NCBI RefSeq assembly: GCF_027947575.1
Contig: NZ_CP116256.1
Coordinates: 7,750,001 to 7,814,000, forward strand
Direction: 5' to 3'
DNA length: 64,000 nt
DNA from: Streptomyces rubrogriseus
Lineage (GTDB): Bacteria > Actinomycetota > Actinomycetes > Streptomycetales > Streptomycetaceae
Of the stretch, positions 37,890 to 46,756 are shown in pieces. Position 1 is the first letter of the stretch. The number at the start of each line of letters is the position of its first letter. The position numbers and the translations under genes were made by a program. Under the pieces are notes generated by a model. The model worked only from the letters and a program-made list of their open reading frames with translations, was not told the DNA's origin and searched no databases.

Positions 37890-39197
37890 TCACCCCCACG
37901 TTCCGTTGGGCCGGTAGCCGTAGGCGATGAGTTCCTCCAGGCAGGCGATGGGGGCGTGCGGGACGACCTGGCCGTCGGGCGTCTCGGCGAACACCTCGCT
38001 GGACAGCACCCGGCCGTCGACGCCGTTGACCTCGCGGACCGAGGTGACCATGCGCTGGAGACGGCCGCCGCTCTGGAAGTCGTTGCGCCGCTGGACGAAG
38101 ACGACGAAGTTGACGGCGCCGGCCACCAGCATCTGGCTGGCCTCGATCGGCAGCCGCTCGGTCGCCTGGAGGGCGTACGTGGAGATGCGGTTGAAGACCT
38201 CGTGCGAGCTGTTGGCGTGGATCGTGGAGAGCGAGCCGTCGTTGCCCTGCGACATCGCGTTCAGCATGGTGACGATCTCGTCGCCGAGCACCTCGCCGAC
38301 GATGACGCGGGAGGGGTTCATGCGTAGGGAACGGCGGACCAGTTCCGCCATGGTGATGGCGCCCTGGCCCTCGGAGTTGGGCAGCCGCTCCTCGAACGCC
38401 ACGACGTTGGGGTGGAGTTCGGGGAAGGTGTCCAGGCCCAGCTCCAGCGCGCGTTCCACCGTGATCAGCCGCTCGTGCGGCGGGATCTCGTTGGCGAGGG
38501 CGCGCAGCAGTGTCGTCTTGCCGGCGTTGGTGGCGCCCGCGATCATGATGTTCTTGCGGGCCCGGACCGCGCAGGCCAGGAAGTGGCCCAGCTCGGGGGT
38601 GAGGGTGCCGTTGCCGACCAGGTCGGAGATGAAGACCTTGCCCAGGCGGGCGCGGCGGATGGAGAGCGCCGGGCGCCGGGCGACGTCCATCACCGCCGAC
38701 AGACGCGAACCGTCCGGGAGCCTCAGGTCCAGCTGCGGGTTGGCGGAGTCGAAGGGGCGGGAGGACAGGCCGGAGTAGGCGCCGAGGATCTGGATCAGCT
38801 CGATGAGTTCCTCGTCGGTCTCGGCGACCGCCTCGCCGCGCGTCTCGCGCCCGTCGGCGTAGCCGACGAAGACGTGGTCGCAGCCGTTGATGTCGATGTT
38901 CTCGACCTCGGGGTCGTCGAGGAGCGGCTGGAGCCGGCCGACGCCGAAGAGCGCGGCGTGCACGGCGGCCGCGTACGCCTCCTCCGTCTCCGCGTCCAGC
39001 GGTGTACGCCCGCCGTTGATCTCGGCGCGGGCGTACTCCTCCAGTATCTGCGCGATGACGGCGCGCGCGTAGTGCCGTTCGTCCTCGGTGGACATCGGAG
39101 TGACGCCGCTGACCTGGTCCTGGCGGCGCTGCTCGGAGATGCGGTCGCCGGCGTCCTGCCGGAACCGCTTGACCAACGAGTGGTCGACAGCGGTCAT
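37890..39197 (-). CDS. cpaF: Tad/Flp pilus assembly ATPase (CpaF/TadA)
   Basis: 435-residue secretion ATPase powering pilus assembly. Walker A is GATNAGKTT, followed by ERALELGLD and an RMNPSRVIVGEVLGDE Walker B/Glu box, and a His box (STIHANSS). The N-terminal domain has the EVENIDINGCDHVFV strand typical of CpaF. ATG 39197 overlaps the stop of the CpaE-like gene. Confidence 0.94.
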   Translation of the reverse strand: MTAVDHSLVKRFRQDAGDRISEQRRQDQVSGVTPMSTEDERHYARAVIAQILEEYARAEINGGRTPLDAETEEAYAAAVHAALFGVGRLQPLLDDPEVENIDINGCDHVFVGYADGRETRGEAVAETDEELIELIQILGAYSGLSSRPFDSANPQLDLRLPDGSRLSAVMDVARRPALSIRRARLGKVFISDLVGNGTLTPELGHFLACAVRARKNIMIAGATNAGKTTLLRALANEIPPHERLITVERALELGLDTFPELHPNVVAFEERLPNSEGQGAITMAELVRRSLRMNPSRVIVGEVLGDEIVTMLNAMSQGNDGSLSTIHANSSHEVFNRISTYALQATERLPIEASQMLVAGAVNFVVFVQRRNDFQSGGRLQRMVTSVREVNGVDGRVLSSEVFAETPDGQVVPHAPIACLEELIAYGYRPNGTWG

Positions 39198-40084
39198 CGG
39201 CCGGCCCCCGCGTGGCCGGACATGCCGGGTCCGGCGGGTCCTGCGGCACCGGGGCCGGTGGGACCGGTGGGACCGGTGGGCATGGACCAGGCGGCGCCGA
39301 ACTGCTGGTACAGGTCCGAGGTGACCTTGCGGGCCGAGCGGATGAGCAGCGACTTCTCCAGCCGCCCGCGCCTGCGCCCGGCCAACTGGTCGGCGCCGGC
39401 CGGGTCGTCGGCGATCGTGCCGACCACGCGGGCTCCGGTCTGGGCGTGCACCAGCATGTCGTTGACCTGGCCGGAGAGCTTGGCCGCGTTGTTCGTGTCG
39501 GCGACGAGGACGACGCCGACCAGCGGCAGGCCGAGGCCGGCGGCGCCCCGCGATCCGCCGTGCAGCTTGTTGGACAGCGCGGCGGCACGGTCCCGGACCC
39601 GGGCGATGGCCTCCGGCTCGGTGCGGGAGAGGAGGAGCACGAGGGAGGCGTGCGGGAACAGCTCGGTCGCCGGGGAGTCCCCGCTGATCCGGCCGCAGTC
39701 GGCGATGACGTCGGCGGGGGCGTTCGGGGAGTCGGCGAGGGAGGCGAAGGCCCGGCCGAGGGTGGGCCACAGGCCCGCGAGCCCGGCGGCCTGCTCGGAG
39801 ATGCCGAGGCCGACGAGGACTTCGAGGCCGCCGCTGAGCGGCTGTACGTGGTCCCAGAGCTGGTCGGGCACGAGGCCCCGGCGGGCGGTCGCGGCGATCG
39901 ACAGCATGCCGGTGTTCGGGTTCAGCGGACCGCCGTGCGCGGCGGCCGACCGGTACACCAGGTCGCCGCCCGCCGGGTCGGTCTCGGCGAGCAGGACACG
40001 GCGCGGCCAGACCGCCGCGAGGGCGACGGCCGCGGTGGTGACGCCGGGGGAACCCTTGTCGGCGGCGAGGGCGATGAGGGCCAT
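39194..40084 (-). CDS. CpaE/TadZ-like ParA-family localisation protein
   Basis: 296 residues with a MinD/ParA-like start (MALIALAADKGSPGVTTAAV), where the deviant Walker A is KGSPGVTTA, and a VIADCGRIS Walker-B-like strand. The C-terminal 25 residues are Gly/Pro/Thr-rich. Located between cpaB and cpaF as in tad operons, where this protein places the assembly machine. Confidence 0.83.
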   Translation of the reverse strand: MALIALAADKGSPGVTTAAVALAAVWPRRVLLAETDPAGGDLVYRSAAAHGGPLNPNTGMLSIAATARRGLVPDQLWDHVQPLSGGLEVLVGLGISEQAAGLAGLWPTLGRAFASLADSPNAPADVIADCGRISGDSPATELFPHASLVLLLSRTEPEAIARVRDRAAALSNKLHGGSRGAAGLGLPLVGVVLVADTNNAAKLSGQVNDMLVHAQTGARVVGTIADDPAGADQLAGRRRGRLEKSLLIRSARKVTSDLYQQFGAAWSMPTGPTGPTGPGAAGPAGPGMSGHAGAGR

Positions 40085-40102
40085 GGCTTCTTCGGTCGCC
40101 TT

Positions 40103-40822
40103 CTAGTTGCCGGGAATCAGGACGACGGCGACCTCGCCCGCGGACGCGGCCTGCGCCAGCGCCGCGGCGTCGGCGGCGTCGACGGTCAGCGTGACGGGCA
40201 GGTTGGTGCTGGTGATGCTGTCGCCCGAGGCGGCGGAGGCGTCCTCGACCACCGCGCGCTCGACCAGCAGCGAGCTGTCGGCACCGGCCGACCCGGAGGA
40301 GCCTTCCTGGTCCCCGCCGCCGGTGGACTTGCTGCCGACGCGGTAGACGGCGACGTTGTCGCCCGCTTCCAGACCCTTCGGGTACTGCCCCTCCTTGAGG
40401 GCGACGCCGACCGTGGCCTTGCCCTGCTCCATGCCGGACTTCTTGGCGAACATCTGGCCCACCACGACGGTGCCGCCGTAGATCGTGGACTTGGCCTGGA
40501 GCTTCATCAGGCCCGCACGCTGTTCCCAGGGCACGAAGTCGGCGCCGGAGTCGTCGTTCACCATGACGACCTTGATGTTGTCGTCGGTGATGGACTCGCC
40601 TGGCTTGATGTCCGCCGTCACCTGGATCGCCTCGACCCGGTCACCGACCCGCAGCACCAGCATCGTCGCGCCGAGCGCGCCCAGCAGGATCAGCAGCACC
40701 GCCAGCGCGGCCAGCGCCGGTTTGCGCTCGCGAGGAGGGCTGGGAAGCCGGTCACCGACCGACGGCTGAGCCGGAGCCGCGGAACGTCCCGCGCCCGCCC
40801 CCGTACGCTCCTGGATCTTCAC
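40103..40822 (-). CDS. cpaB: CpaB/RcpC-like pilus assembly protein
   Basis: 239 residues: cytoplasmic Pro/Arg-rich N-terminus, one helix (about 37-57), and an outward SAF domain (IQVTADIKPGESITDDNIK). The GTG at 40822 follows GGGGAG; the frame runs further upstream but without coding support. First gene of the tad operon, so the promoter lies in 40823-41000. Confidence 0.85.
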   Translation of the reverse strand: MKIQERTGAGAGRSAAPAQPSVGDRLPSPPRERKPALAALAVLLILLGALGATMLVLRVGDRVEAIQVTADIKPGESITDDNIKVVMVNDDSGADFVPWEQRAGLMKLQAKSTIYGGTVVVGQMFAKKSGMEQGKATVGVALKEGQYPKGLEAGDNVAVYRVGSKSTGGGDQEGSSGSAGADSSLLVERAVVEDASAASGDSITSTNLPVTLTVDAADAAALAQAASAGEVAVVLIPGN

Positions 40823-41303
40823 GCAACCGCTCCCCGTACAACCAAGAAAATTGCCTGCCACGTACTTACTCGGGCGTCGGCGGCCCAAGTACACAGAATC
40901 GTCTGCGGTTTCGGACACTTCACCCGTGACCGCCCGACCGATGGCGTCCCGGGACATCCCCGTACGCACCCGCCCGACCTGGGCAAATAGCCAGCAGTAA
41001 GGCGAGTGTCAAGCCACCGCACCGTATCAGCCGCACATAAGCCCCTCAAGGCATGCCCTCCCCGGTCCGCACGCCCTGTCCACCGTTACTCATCTGCAAC
41101 TTCGCGCTCACGAAACCCCCTTGAGCACGGCCCGCCGAGCGGCTCCTCCCACTGTGCTCGCGCTAATCAAAGAGAGCCAGGGCCGGACGCTTTCCGCATG
41201 CGGTTCGTCACGGTGCACCCATGACCCCTGCACGATTCACTCACGAGGGGCGCGACACCGATGGACATACTTCCGGTGAGCGGGCCGGTTCCAGGGTCCG
41301 AGA
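40823..41303. other. Intergenic region upstream of the tad operon
   Basis: About 480 bases with no supported gene. It is less GC-rich than its flanks and should contain the tad promoter (minus strand). I see no tRNA, no strong hairpin and no clear operator. Short frames here lack coding bias. The right end borders the transposase relic. Confidence 0.6.
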
Positions 41304-41691
41304 AAGGACGAGTTGCGCCAGATCCTGAACAACGCCGTGGCCCTCGATGCGGCGTCGGCAGCGGGCGTACGGGTACCGGAACTCTCCCCGCAGCCGCACC
41401 AATTGGCCGAGGACGATTGAAGGCGTCTCCTGCGCTCCCTGACGCGCGTACTCGGCCCACACCTGGCCTGCCCCTACGTGGAAGCCCTCCTCGCGAAGCA
41501 CGGCTCCCGGGCCAGGCTGAAGAAGCTCGGCCGCACCCGGCGCAAGGCCTGCCCACACTGAACGGCTCGTGCAAGCCCCGCCGCCGAGATCGTCGACGCC
41601 CTCACGGAACAGACTCTCGCCGTTCCCGGCACCGGAGGCATCCGCGCTGATCGTGCCCGGGCCTGCTACGGCCAACAGGGCATAAAAGGCC
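41304..41691 (+). pseudogene. Decayed IS110-type transposase fragment
   Basis: Reading from 41304 gives DELRQILNNAVALDAASAAG, a stop at 41418-41420, then in the same frame RRLLRSLTRVLGPHLACPYV and LLAKHGSRARLKKLGRTRRK, another stop, and a shifted DALTEQTLAVPGTGGIR. The order and style match the middle of IS110-family transposases. The N-terminal DEDD domain and C-terminal Ser domain are absent, so this is a relic. No inverted repeats were recognised; IS110 elements commonly lack them. Confidence 0.65.
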
Positions 41692-41820
41692 GTCCGCAGC
41701 CGAGTACGTGCAGGTGGCACCCATCCTGGGCCCATGCCTCCACGAAAGCTGCTCGTTGCCGCCCCGGACGACCTCGCTCCGCAGGCTCCGGAAGCTAGGG
41801 TCCGGTAGGCGTCGGGAGCA

Positions 41821-41985
41821 GTGGAGACGAGTACGGCGCCCGCCGGTGCGGGGGAGCAGACTGACGCGCTATTGGCCGACGCCGCCCACGCGTCTATCGT
41901 GCCCCCGACGGGCCCATCGAGGCTCGGCCGGCGCGGCACACCGGGGCGCCGGGAAGCCGCCGTCCACCGGGGGGATGAGGCATGA
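41821..41985 (+). CDS. Possible small ORF coupled to the STAND ATPase gene
   Basis: 54 codons from GTG 41821, ending in a 4-base ATGA overlap with the next gene. The first part (VETSTAPAGAGEQTDALLAD) could be helical; the rest is Arg/Gly/Pro-rich. The ribosome-binding site is poor (GGGAG two bases from the start). It may be a leader peptide or not translated at all. Confidence 0.35.
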   Translation: METSTAPAGAGEQTDALLADAAHASIVPPTGPSRLGRRGTPGRREAAVHRGDEA

Positions 41986-44342
41986 GACGGGGGCGTGGAG
42001 CGGCAGGTGCCGGAGCCGGTGCTCTGCTGGGCGGGGTACTCGCACCGCTGACCGAGCACCTCGGTTCGTCGCTCACCGACGGGGCGGCCGGGCAGCCCTG
42101 GGTCGCCTGGTCGTTGTTCGTCCTGCTGTGCGTCCTGGGCGGAGTGCTCGGCACATTCTTTCCTTCGAGCGGCGGCACCACCGCGGACGCCCCGCCTCCG
42201 CTCGCCCCCGGGCCCATCGAACCGGTCACCGCCCCGACGACCACCTCGCTGCGCCCGCCTCGTATCGAACGGCGCCTGCGCGGCCGGGAGGCGGAACTGG
42301 AGCGGCTCACCGCCTTGCTGCGCGACCCGGCGGAGAAGTTTGCGGTCGTCTGCGGGGTGGGCGGCGTCGGCAAGACCACGCTGGCAGCCGCCGTGGCCGC
42401 GCGGGCCGAAGCCGAGGGCTGGTCGGTCTTCTGGACCCGGTGGCGCGACCCCGGCACGACCGCCGATGACATGGTCAGAGTCGCGCTGGCCTGCGGGATG
42501 CCCGAGGAGAGTGTCCGGGCCGCCCGGTCCGGGCACGACAGCCTCCCGGATGCCGTGTGGCGGTACCTGGCAGGGCGTCGAAAGTGGCTCGTGGTCCTCG
42601 ACAACGCCGACGAGACCGAACGCCTGGGCGACGCGTCCGAGCCGGTCGCCCACTACCGAGGTTGGGTCCGACCGGACGGCCGCGGACTGCTGCTGGTGAC
42701 CAGCCGCGACACCAGCGCGCAGACCTGGGGGCCCGCTGCCGACATCCTGCGGCTCGACCCCCTCGACACCGCCTCCGGTGGCCGGGTCCTGCTGGACTCC
42801 GCACCCGGCGCGGGCAGTCACGAGGAGGCGATGGCGCTCGCCGGCCGGCTCGGCGGCCTGCCCCTCGCGCTCCAGGCCGCCAGTCGCTACGTGGGGGCCG
42901 CGACCAGCCGTCACCGAGACTTCGCCGCCTACCGGGAGGCGCTGGACCGGGAGGCGGAGCTGCTCGTCGGCACGGACCCGTCGGAGGCGCGCGATCCGGC
43001 CGTGGCCCGCACGTTCTTGCGCCACACCTGGGAACTGTCCCTTGACCAGCTCGACAGCGAGGGCCTGCCACTGGCCCGCCCTCTGCTGCGGCAGCTGGCC
43101 CTCTACGGGCCCGCCGCCGTACCGCCCGTACTCATCACTCCCCGGCTGATGACCACGGCGTTGGGCCGTTCAGTGAGCGCCGGGGAGGTCGACCGCGCCC
43201 TCACCGCGCTGGAGCGCTACGGGCTGCTCGGCACCGAATCCGAGGTGCCGGGCTCCGTCCTGCTCCATCCTCTGGTGCGCGAGATGAGCGCCCTGGCCCT
43301 GCGGTCGGACTCCGGCGCGGACTTCGACCGCTGTGTCCGCGCCCGGGCGGATGCCCTCTCCACGGCGGTGACCGGATTACCTGAGGGGCTGCCCGGCTGG
43401 CCCACGGCTCGGCTGCTGGCCCAGCACGCGCCGCTGCTGCTGTCCGTGCCACGAACCGTCCCACTCACAGAGGCGGCAGCGGTCGTCGACCGGCTCGGGG
43501 ACGTGCTCGGCGACTCGGGCGACTACGCTCTGCAACGCGTGGTCCGTCAGGCCGTGCTCGCCCGGCGCGAGCAGGAGCTGGGGCCGGACCACCCCGACAC
43601 GCTCCTGTCGCGCAACCACGTCACCAACAGCGTGCTGAGTCTCGGGCACCATACCCAGGCACTCGCCGCCCACCGAACGGTGCTGGCCGCCCGCGAGCGT
43701 GTGCTCGGCCCCCGCCACCCCGACACCCTGGTGAGCAGGAACAACGTGGGTTTCGTCTGCGAGCTGCTTGGTGACTACGAGGAGGCCCAGGCGCTGCACG
43801 AGCACACCCTGGCCGACCGGCTCACGGTTCTGGGACCCGACCACCGGCACACCCTGGTCAGCAGACAGAATCTCGCCAACTCCATCGACGGCCGGGGCGA
43901 CCACCTGCTGGCCGTCAGCCTGCACCGGGAGGTCCTCGCCGACCGGCTCCGACTCCTGGGCCCGGACCACCGGGACACCCTCGCCAGCCGGAGCCATGTC
44001 GCCGAGTCGCTAAGCCGGTGCGGCGAACACGCCCGCGCGCTGGAACTGCACGGACAAGTACTGGCCGACCGTACGCGCGTCATGGGCCCCGACCACCCCT
44101 ACACGCTGCTCAGCGGTCATCAACTCGCCAGGGCGCTTAGCGACGCGGGTGACCACGCCGGTGCGGCGGACCGCTACGAACAGGTGCTCGCCCAGCGGCG
44201 GCGGGTGCTGGGCCCCGAACACCCCGACACTCGGGCCACCGAGCAGGGGCTCGCTCTCTGTCAGACGGAGCGCGCGGCCCGAGACCGGTCGGCCGCGTCC
44301 CGGGGGAGTGGCCGGCGGGGCCGTGTCAGAACCCGACGATAA
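41982..44342 (+). CDS. Membrane-anchored STAND ATPase (NB-ARC) with TPR repeats
   Basis: 786 residues. An N-terminal membrane helix (about 41-60) is followed by a Pro-rich linker and an NB-ARC NTPase: Walker A GVGGVGKTT (125-133), Walker B LVVLDNADE (near 205), LLVTSRD sensor and GGLPLALQAA (GLPL motif). The last 300 residues are TPR repeats, five or six, each carrying a LGPDHPDTL-like motif of the kinesin-light-chain type. STAND proteins act as signal-triggered switches, several in antiphage defence or development. No effector domain is recognised. Confidence 0.88.
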   Translation: MRRGRGAAGAGAGALLGGVLAPLTEHLGSSLTDGAAGQPWVAWSLFVLLCVLGGVLGTFFPSSGGTTADAPPPLAPGPIEPVTAPTTTSLRPPRIERRLRGREAELERLTALLRDPAEKFAVVCGVGGVGKTTLAAAVAARAEAEGWSVFWTRWRDPGTTADDMVRVALACGMPEESVRAARSGHDSLPDAVWRYLAGRRKWLVVLDNADETERLGDASEPVAHYRGWVRPDGRGLLLVTSRDTSAQTWGPAADILRLDPLDTASGGRVLLDSAPGAGSHEEAMALAGRLGGLPLALQAASRYVGAATSRHRDFAAYREALDREAELLVGTDPSEARDPAVARTFLRHTWELSLDQLDSEGLPLARPLLRQLALYGPAAVPPVLITPRLMTTALGRSVSAGEVDRALTALERYGLLGTESEVPGSVLLHPLVREMSALALRSDSGADFDRCVRARADALSTAVTGLPEGLPGWPTARLLAQHAPLLLSVPRTVPLTEAAAVVDRLGDVLGDSGDYALQRVVRQAVLARREQELGPDHPDTLLSRNHVTNSVLSLGHHTQALAAHRTVLAARERVLGPRHPDTLVSRNNVGFVCELLGDYEEAQALHEHTLADRLTVLGPDHRHTLVSRQNLANSIDGRGDHLLAVSLHREVLADRLRLLGPDHRDTLASRSHVAESLSRCGEHARALELHGQVLADRTRVMGPDHPYTLLSGHQLARALSDAGDHAGAADRYEQVLAQRRRVLGPEHPDTRATEQGLALCQTERAARDRSAASRGSGRRGRVRTRR

Positions 44343-44739
44343 GCACACGGTGAGCGCCCGGGGCACGGCTCGGTAGCGCGTTCGCCTTTCCGGCGTGATG
44401 GACAGGCCTTGGCCTTGGCAAGTCGGTCGGCCTCGATCCAGTCCGCGTAGTGGTGCCGGCCGCGCTCGCCGCTGACGTTCCGCAGCTGCGCGTCGGTGAC
44501 CTCCTCACCTGACGTCAGTCCGAACACGAGCACCACCCATCGCCTGCCGGGACGCCGGCTTGCTCATGGGCCTCGCGCAACGGCGTGCAGGCCGGGCGGC
44601 GGCTGTCGCCGACACGGTCCGGCGCAGGCAGCGGTACATCTGGCCTGCCCGGATGCCCTGATGTACGCGGTCGTCTTCGTCTTCACGAGCGTTCTCGCCG
44701 GAGCCGTCGTGGGCCTGGTTTGCCTCCTTACCCTCGCGA
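44343..44739. other. Region without a supported gene
   Basis: About 400 bases after the STAND gene. A minus-strand frame (44536 downward) contains the protein-like piece TDAQLRNVSGERGRHHYADW but then continues into antisense of the STAND gene, has no ribosome-binding site and matches no family I know. It may be a gene remnant. No hairpin terminator was recognised. Confidence 0.45.
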
Positions 44740-45324
44740 CTACCGGGCGGCCGCGCGGCTCTTCCCCCTGCCCTTCTTGCGCAGCTTCCGCAGGCGTTCC
44801 CGCTCCAGCACACGGCGCACTTCGGGGACGGCTCGACGCCGCCGGTAGGTGAGCCACCCCAGGACGGCCACGCAACCGACGTATACGAGGAGCGCGGGCC
44901 CCGTCCCCGGGACGTACGAACAACCAAGCTCGTACAAGCGGCAGTTCTTGCCTCGCAACCCGCTGAGCAGGAAGAGGGGCGGCGCGACGGCAGCGACGTA
45001 GCACACCCCGCGGACCATGCCGCGCAGCACCCCGGACGCCTTGCCCGAGTCGCCCGGCACCGTACTGCCGAACCTCTCCGACAGAGCGCCACCGCACCCC
45101 AGGAGAGTGACCATCCCCAGCACTCCCCCGACGCTCCAGGCACCCCCGGGCAGCCCGTACAGCACGGGCGCGCTCTCGCGAGCGGCCCACCTCGACCCTC
45201 CGAACACGCCGACGAGCACCGCCGCTCCGACCGCGACGAACAGCACGAGTCCGACGCCGTCCCGCACCCGGAACAGACGGTTGCGATCCGTCGCCGCGTC
45301 CCTCAGTCGCTCACGCTCCGTCAT
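44740..45324 (-). CDS. Polytopic membrane protein of unknown function
   Basis: 194 residues with four or five hydrophobic helices (about 20-42, 60-80, 100-118, 140-160) and a very basic C-terminal helix (RRVLERERLRKLRKKGRGKS). No family recognised. ATG 45324 overlaps the end of the neighbouring membrane gene by 14 bases, so the two are co-translated. Confidence 0.75.
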   Translation of the reverse strand: MTERERLRDAATDRNRLFRVRDGVGLVLFVAVGAAVLVGVFGGSRWAARESAPVLYGLPGGAWSVGGVLGMVTLLGCGGALSERFGSTVPGDSGKASGVLRGMVRGVCYVAAVAPPLFLLSGLRGKNCRLYELGCSYVPGTGPALLVYVGCVAVLGWLTYRRRRAVPEVRRVLERERLRKLRKKGRGKSRAAAR

Positions 45325-45943
45325 ACGCCCGATCCCACCTGCTCTGCCGCACGCCACCCCACGTGCCCATCACTACGGCCGCCCCGAAGAGCGTCGCCAG
45401 GAGCACGCCGTTGGAGTCGGTACGTCCGTCGTCGGGACTCGCGACGCCTTCGGGGTCGTATCGCACCCGCAGCTCGTCGCCCTTCGACGTCGAGTCCCGG
45501 CACCCGTCGCTCTCCGAGAGCGAGGGCGAGATGTCCCGTCCGTCCACGGTGCGCAGTTCGCAGTGGTTGGTGCTGCTGTAGTCCGCGCTGACGACCACGG
45601 CGTCGGCGGACACACCCCGGTCCGCCAAGGCGGTCGCGCCCCCGGACGCCGTGCCGAAGATCCCCAGGGCCACCCCGGCGATCAACGGCACGATCAACTG
45701 CCACGCCACTTTCCGCTTCCTGCGCGGCACGCGGCGCAGCAGGAGCACCGGGACCAGGAGCGACGCCAGCGGGAGGATCAGAATGGCGAACAGGCCGCCC
45801 ACCCCACGCACCACGGTCGGAAGCGGCACGACGGGCCCCAGCCAGGCCAGTCCGAGCGAACCCCCGGCACACAGCAGGCTGAACGCCAGCCACCGCACCA
45901 GGTCGGACCTGGCCGCCCTGTCCCGGGATATGACATCAGCCAC
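45311..45943 (-). CDS. Membrane protein with DUF3592-like outer domain
   Basis: 210 residues: three N-terminal helices (about 17-35, 42-68, 80-100), an outward domain and a last helix near 180. The domain reads ADAVVVSADYSSTNHCELRT and DELRVRYDPEGVASPDD, the pattern of DUF3592 proteins, with two cysteines. GTG 45943 follows GAGGAG. First gene of a two-gene operon, divergent from the module B lipoprotein. Confidence 0.75.
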   Translation of the reverse strand: MADVISRDRAARSDLVRWLAFSLLCAGGSLGLAWLGPVVPLPTVVRGVGGLFAILILPLASLLVPVLLLRRVPRRKRKVAWQLIVPLIAGVALGIFGTASGGATALADRGVSADAVVVSADYSSTNHCELRTVDGRDISPSLSESDGCRDSTSKGDELRVRYDPEGVASPDDGRTDSNGVLLATLFGAAVVMGTWGGVRQSRWDRAYDGA

Positions 45944-46036
45944 GTGACTCCTCGTCCCTCGCCAGCCCCTCGCGTGTCCGGAGCACCGTAGCGATTCCCG
46001 AGGCAGTTCACTCTGGCGAAACCGGGAAGCACGCAG

Positions 46037-46110
46037 ATACCGTCAGTAGCCTTGACCTCACTTCTGTCTCACGGGGAGTCCACTGTGAAGCGCCGCTCTT
46101 TGCCCGTTGC
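46037..46110 (+). repeat. Leader duplication, copy 1 (intact lipoprotein gene)
   Basis: A 74-base stretch covering upstream DNA, the GGGGAG ribosome-binding site, the GTG start and the first codons of the module B lipoprotein gene. It matches 51064-51137 at about 67 of 74 positions, including the exact string ATACCGTCAGTAGCCTTGA. The promoter probably lies at the left edge of the repeat. Confidence 0.9.
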
Positions 46111-46756
46111 TGCCGCGCTCGCCGCCTCAGCCGCCTTGCTGCTGACGGCCTGCGGGGGCGGGGACGACACGTCCAGCGACAACGACAAGATCGCGGGAGC
46201 GGACCAGGGGTCTGCGACCCCGAGCGAGACAGCCGAGTCTTCGGCCGCACCGGCGGAGGACAAGCCGGACGGCGTGGACCTGTCCCTTCCGAAGGACATG
46301 AACCTCGTCTTCGACTGGGACAAGCCGAAGGACAAGAACGAAGCGGCCGCGATGGACGACGCGGCAAACTACGTTCGCGCCATCTACCGAGGCGTCGACA
46401 AGCGCACGACCAGGGACGCCTCCTTGGCCGCGTACGCCACTGGAGACGGGCTGAAGTACGCGCACACACAGATCGAGGCCCGGCTCGAAGGCGACTGGAC
46501 GTCGACCGGCACCCGCCGCCACTACCAGGCCACCACTCGGTCCGCCCCCAACGGCAACTCGGTGGAAGTCGCGTTCTGCGTGGACTCGAGCAAGTTCTAC
46601 TCCAAAGAGGTCAAGACCGGGAAAGTCCTGAAGGGCACACCCAGCATCACGGACTTCGATTACTTCAAAATCATCATGTCCAAGTACCCGACAGGGGACG
46701 GGATGTGGCAGGCATCCAAGGTGTTCGTCGAAACAAAGGCGGCGAAATGTCAGTGA
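46085..46756 (+). CDS. Lipoprotein of the module B lipoprotein/secreted pair
   Basis: 223 residues, lipobox LLLTAC with Cys near 23, acidic Ser/Ala linker, then a domain starting DLSLPKDMNLVFDWDKPKD. Paralogue of the module A lipoprotein (26112). The GTG is chosen for its GGGGAG site 6 bases upstream and the signal peptide that follows. The 3' end overlaps the next gene by 10 bases. Function unknown; surface-anchored. Confidence 0.88.
   Translation: MKRRSLPVAAALAASAALLLTACGGGDDTSSDNDKIAGADQGSATPSETAESSAAPAEDKPDGVDLSLPKDMNLVFDWDKPKDKNEAAAMDDAANYVRAIYRGVDKRTTRDASLAAYATGDGLKYAHTQIEARLEGDWTSTGTRRHYQATTRSAPNGNSVEVAFCVDSSKFYSKEVKTGKVLKGTPSITDFDYFKIIMSKYPTGDGMWQASKVFVETKAAKCQ

Noticed and set aside
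41241..43025. Long minus-strand open frame opposite the STAND gene
   Set aside because: Shadow composition; it spans the relic and the NB-ARC domain on the other strand, and has no recognisable motif.
44261..44536. Minus-strand frame with a protein-like segment (TDAQLRNVSGERG)
   Set aside because: No ribosome-binding site or family match, and its 3' third is antisense to the STAND gene; kept only as a note on the gap.
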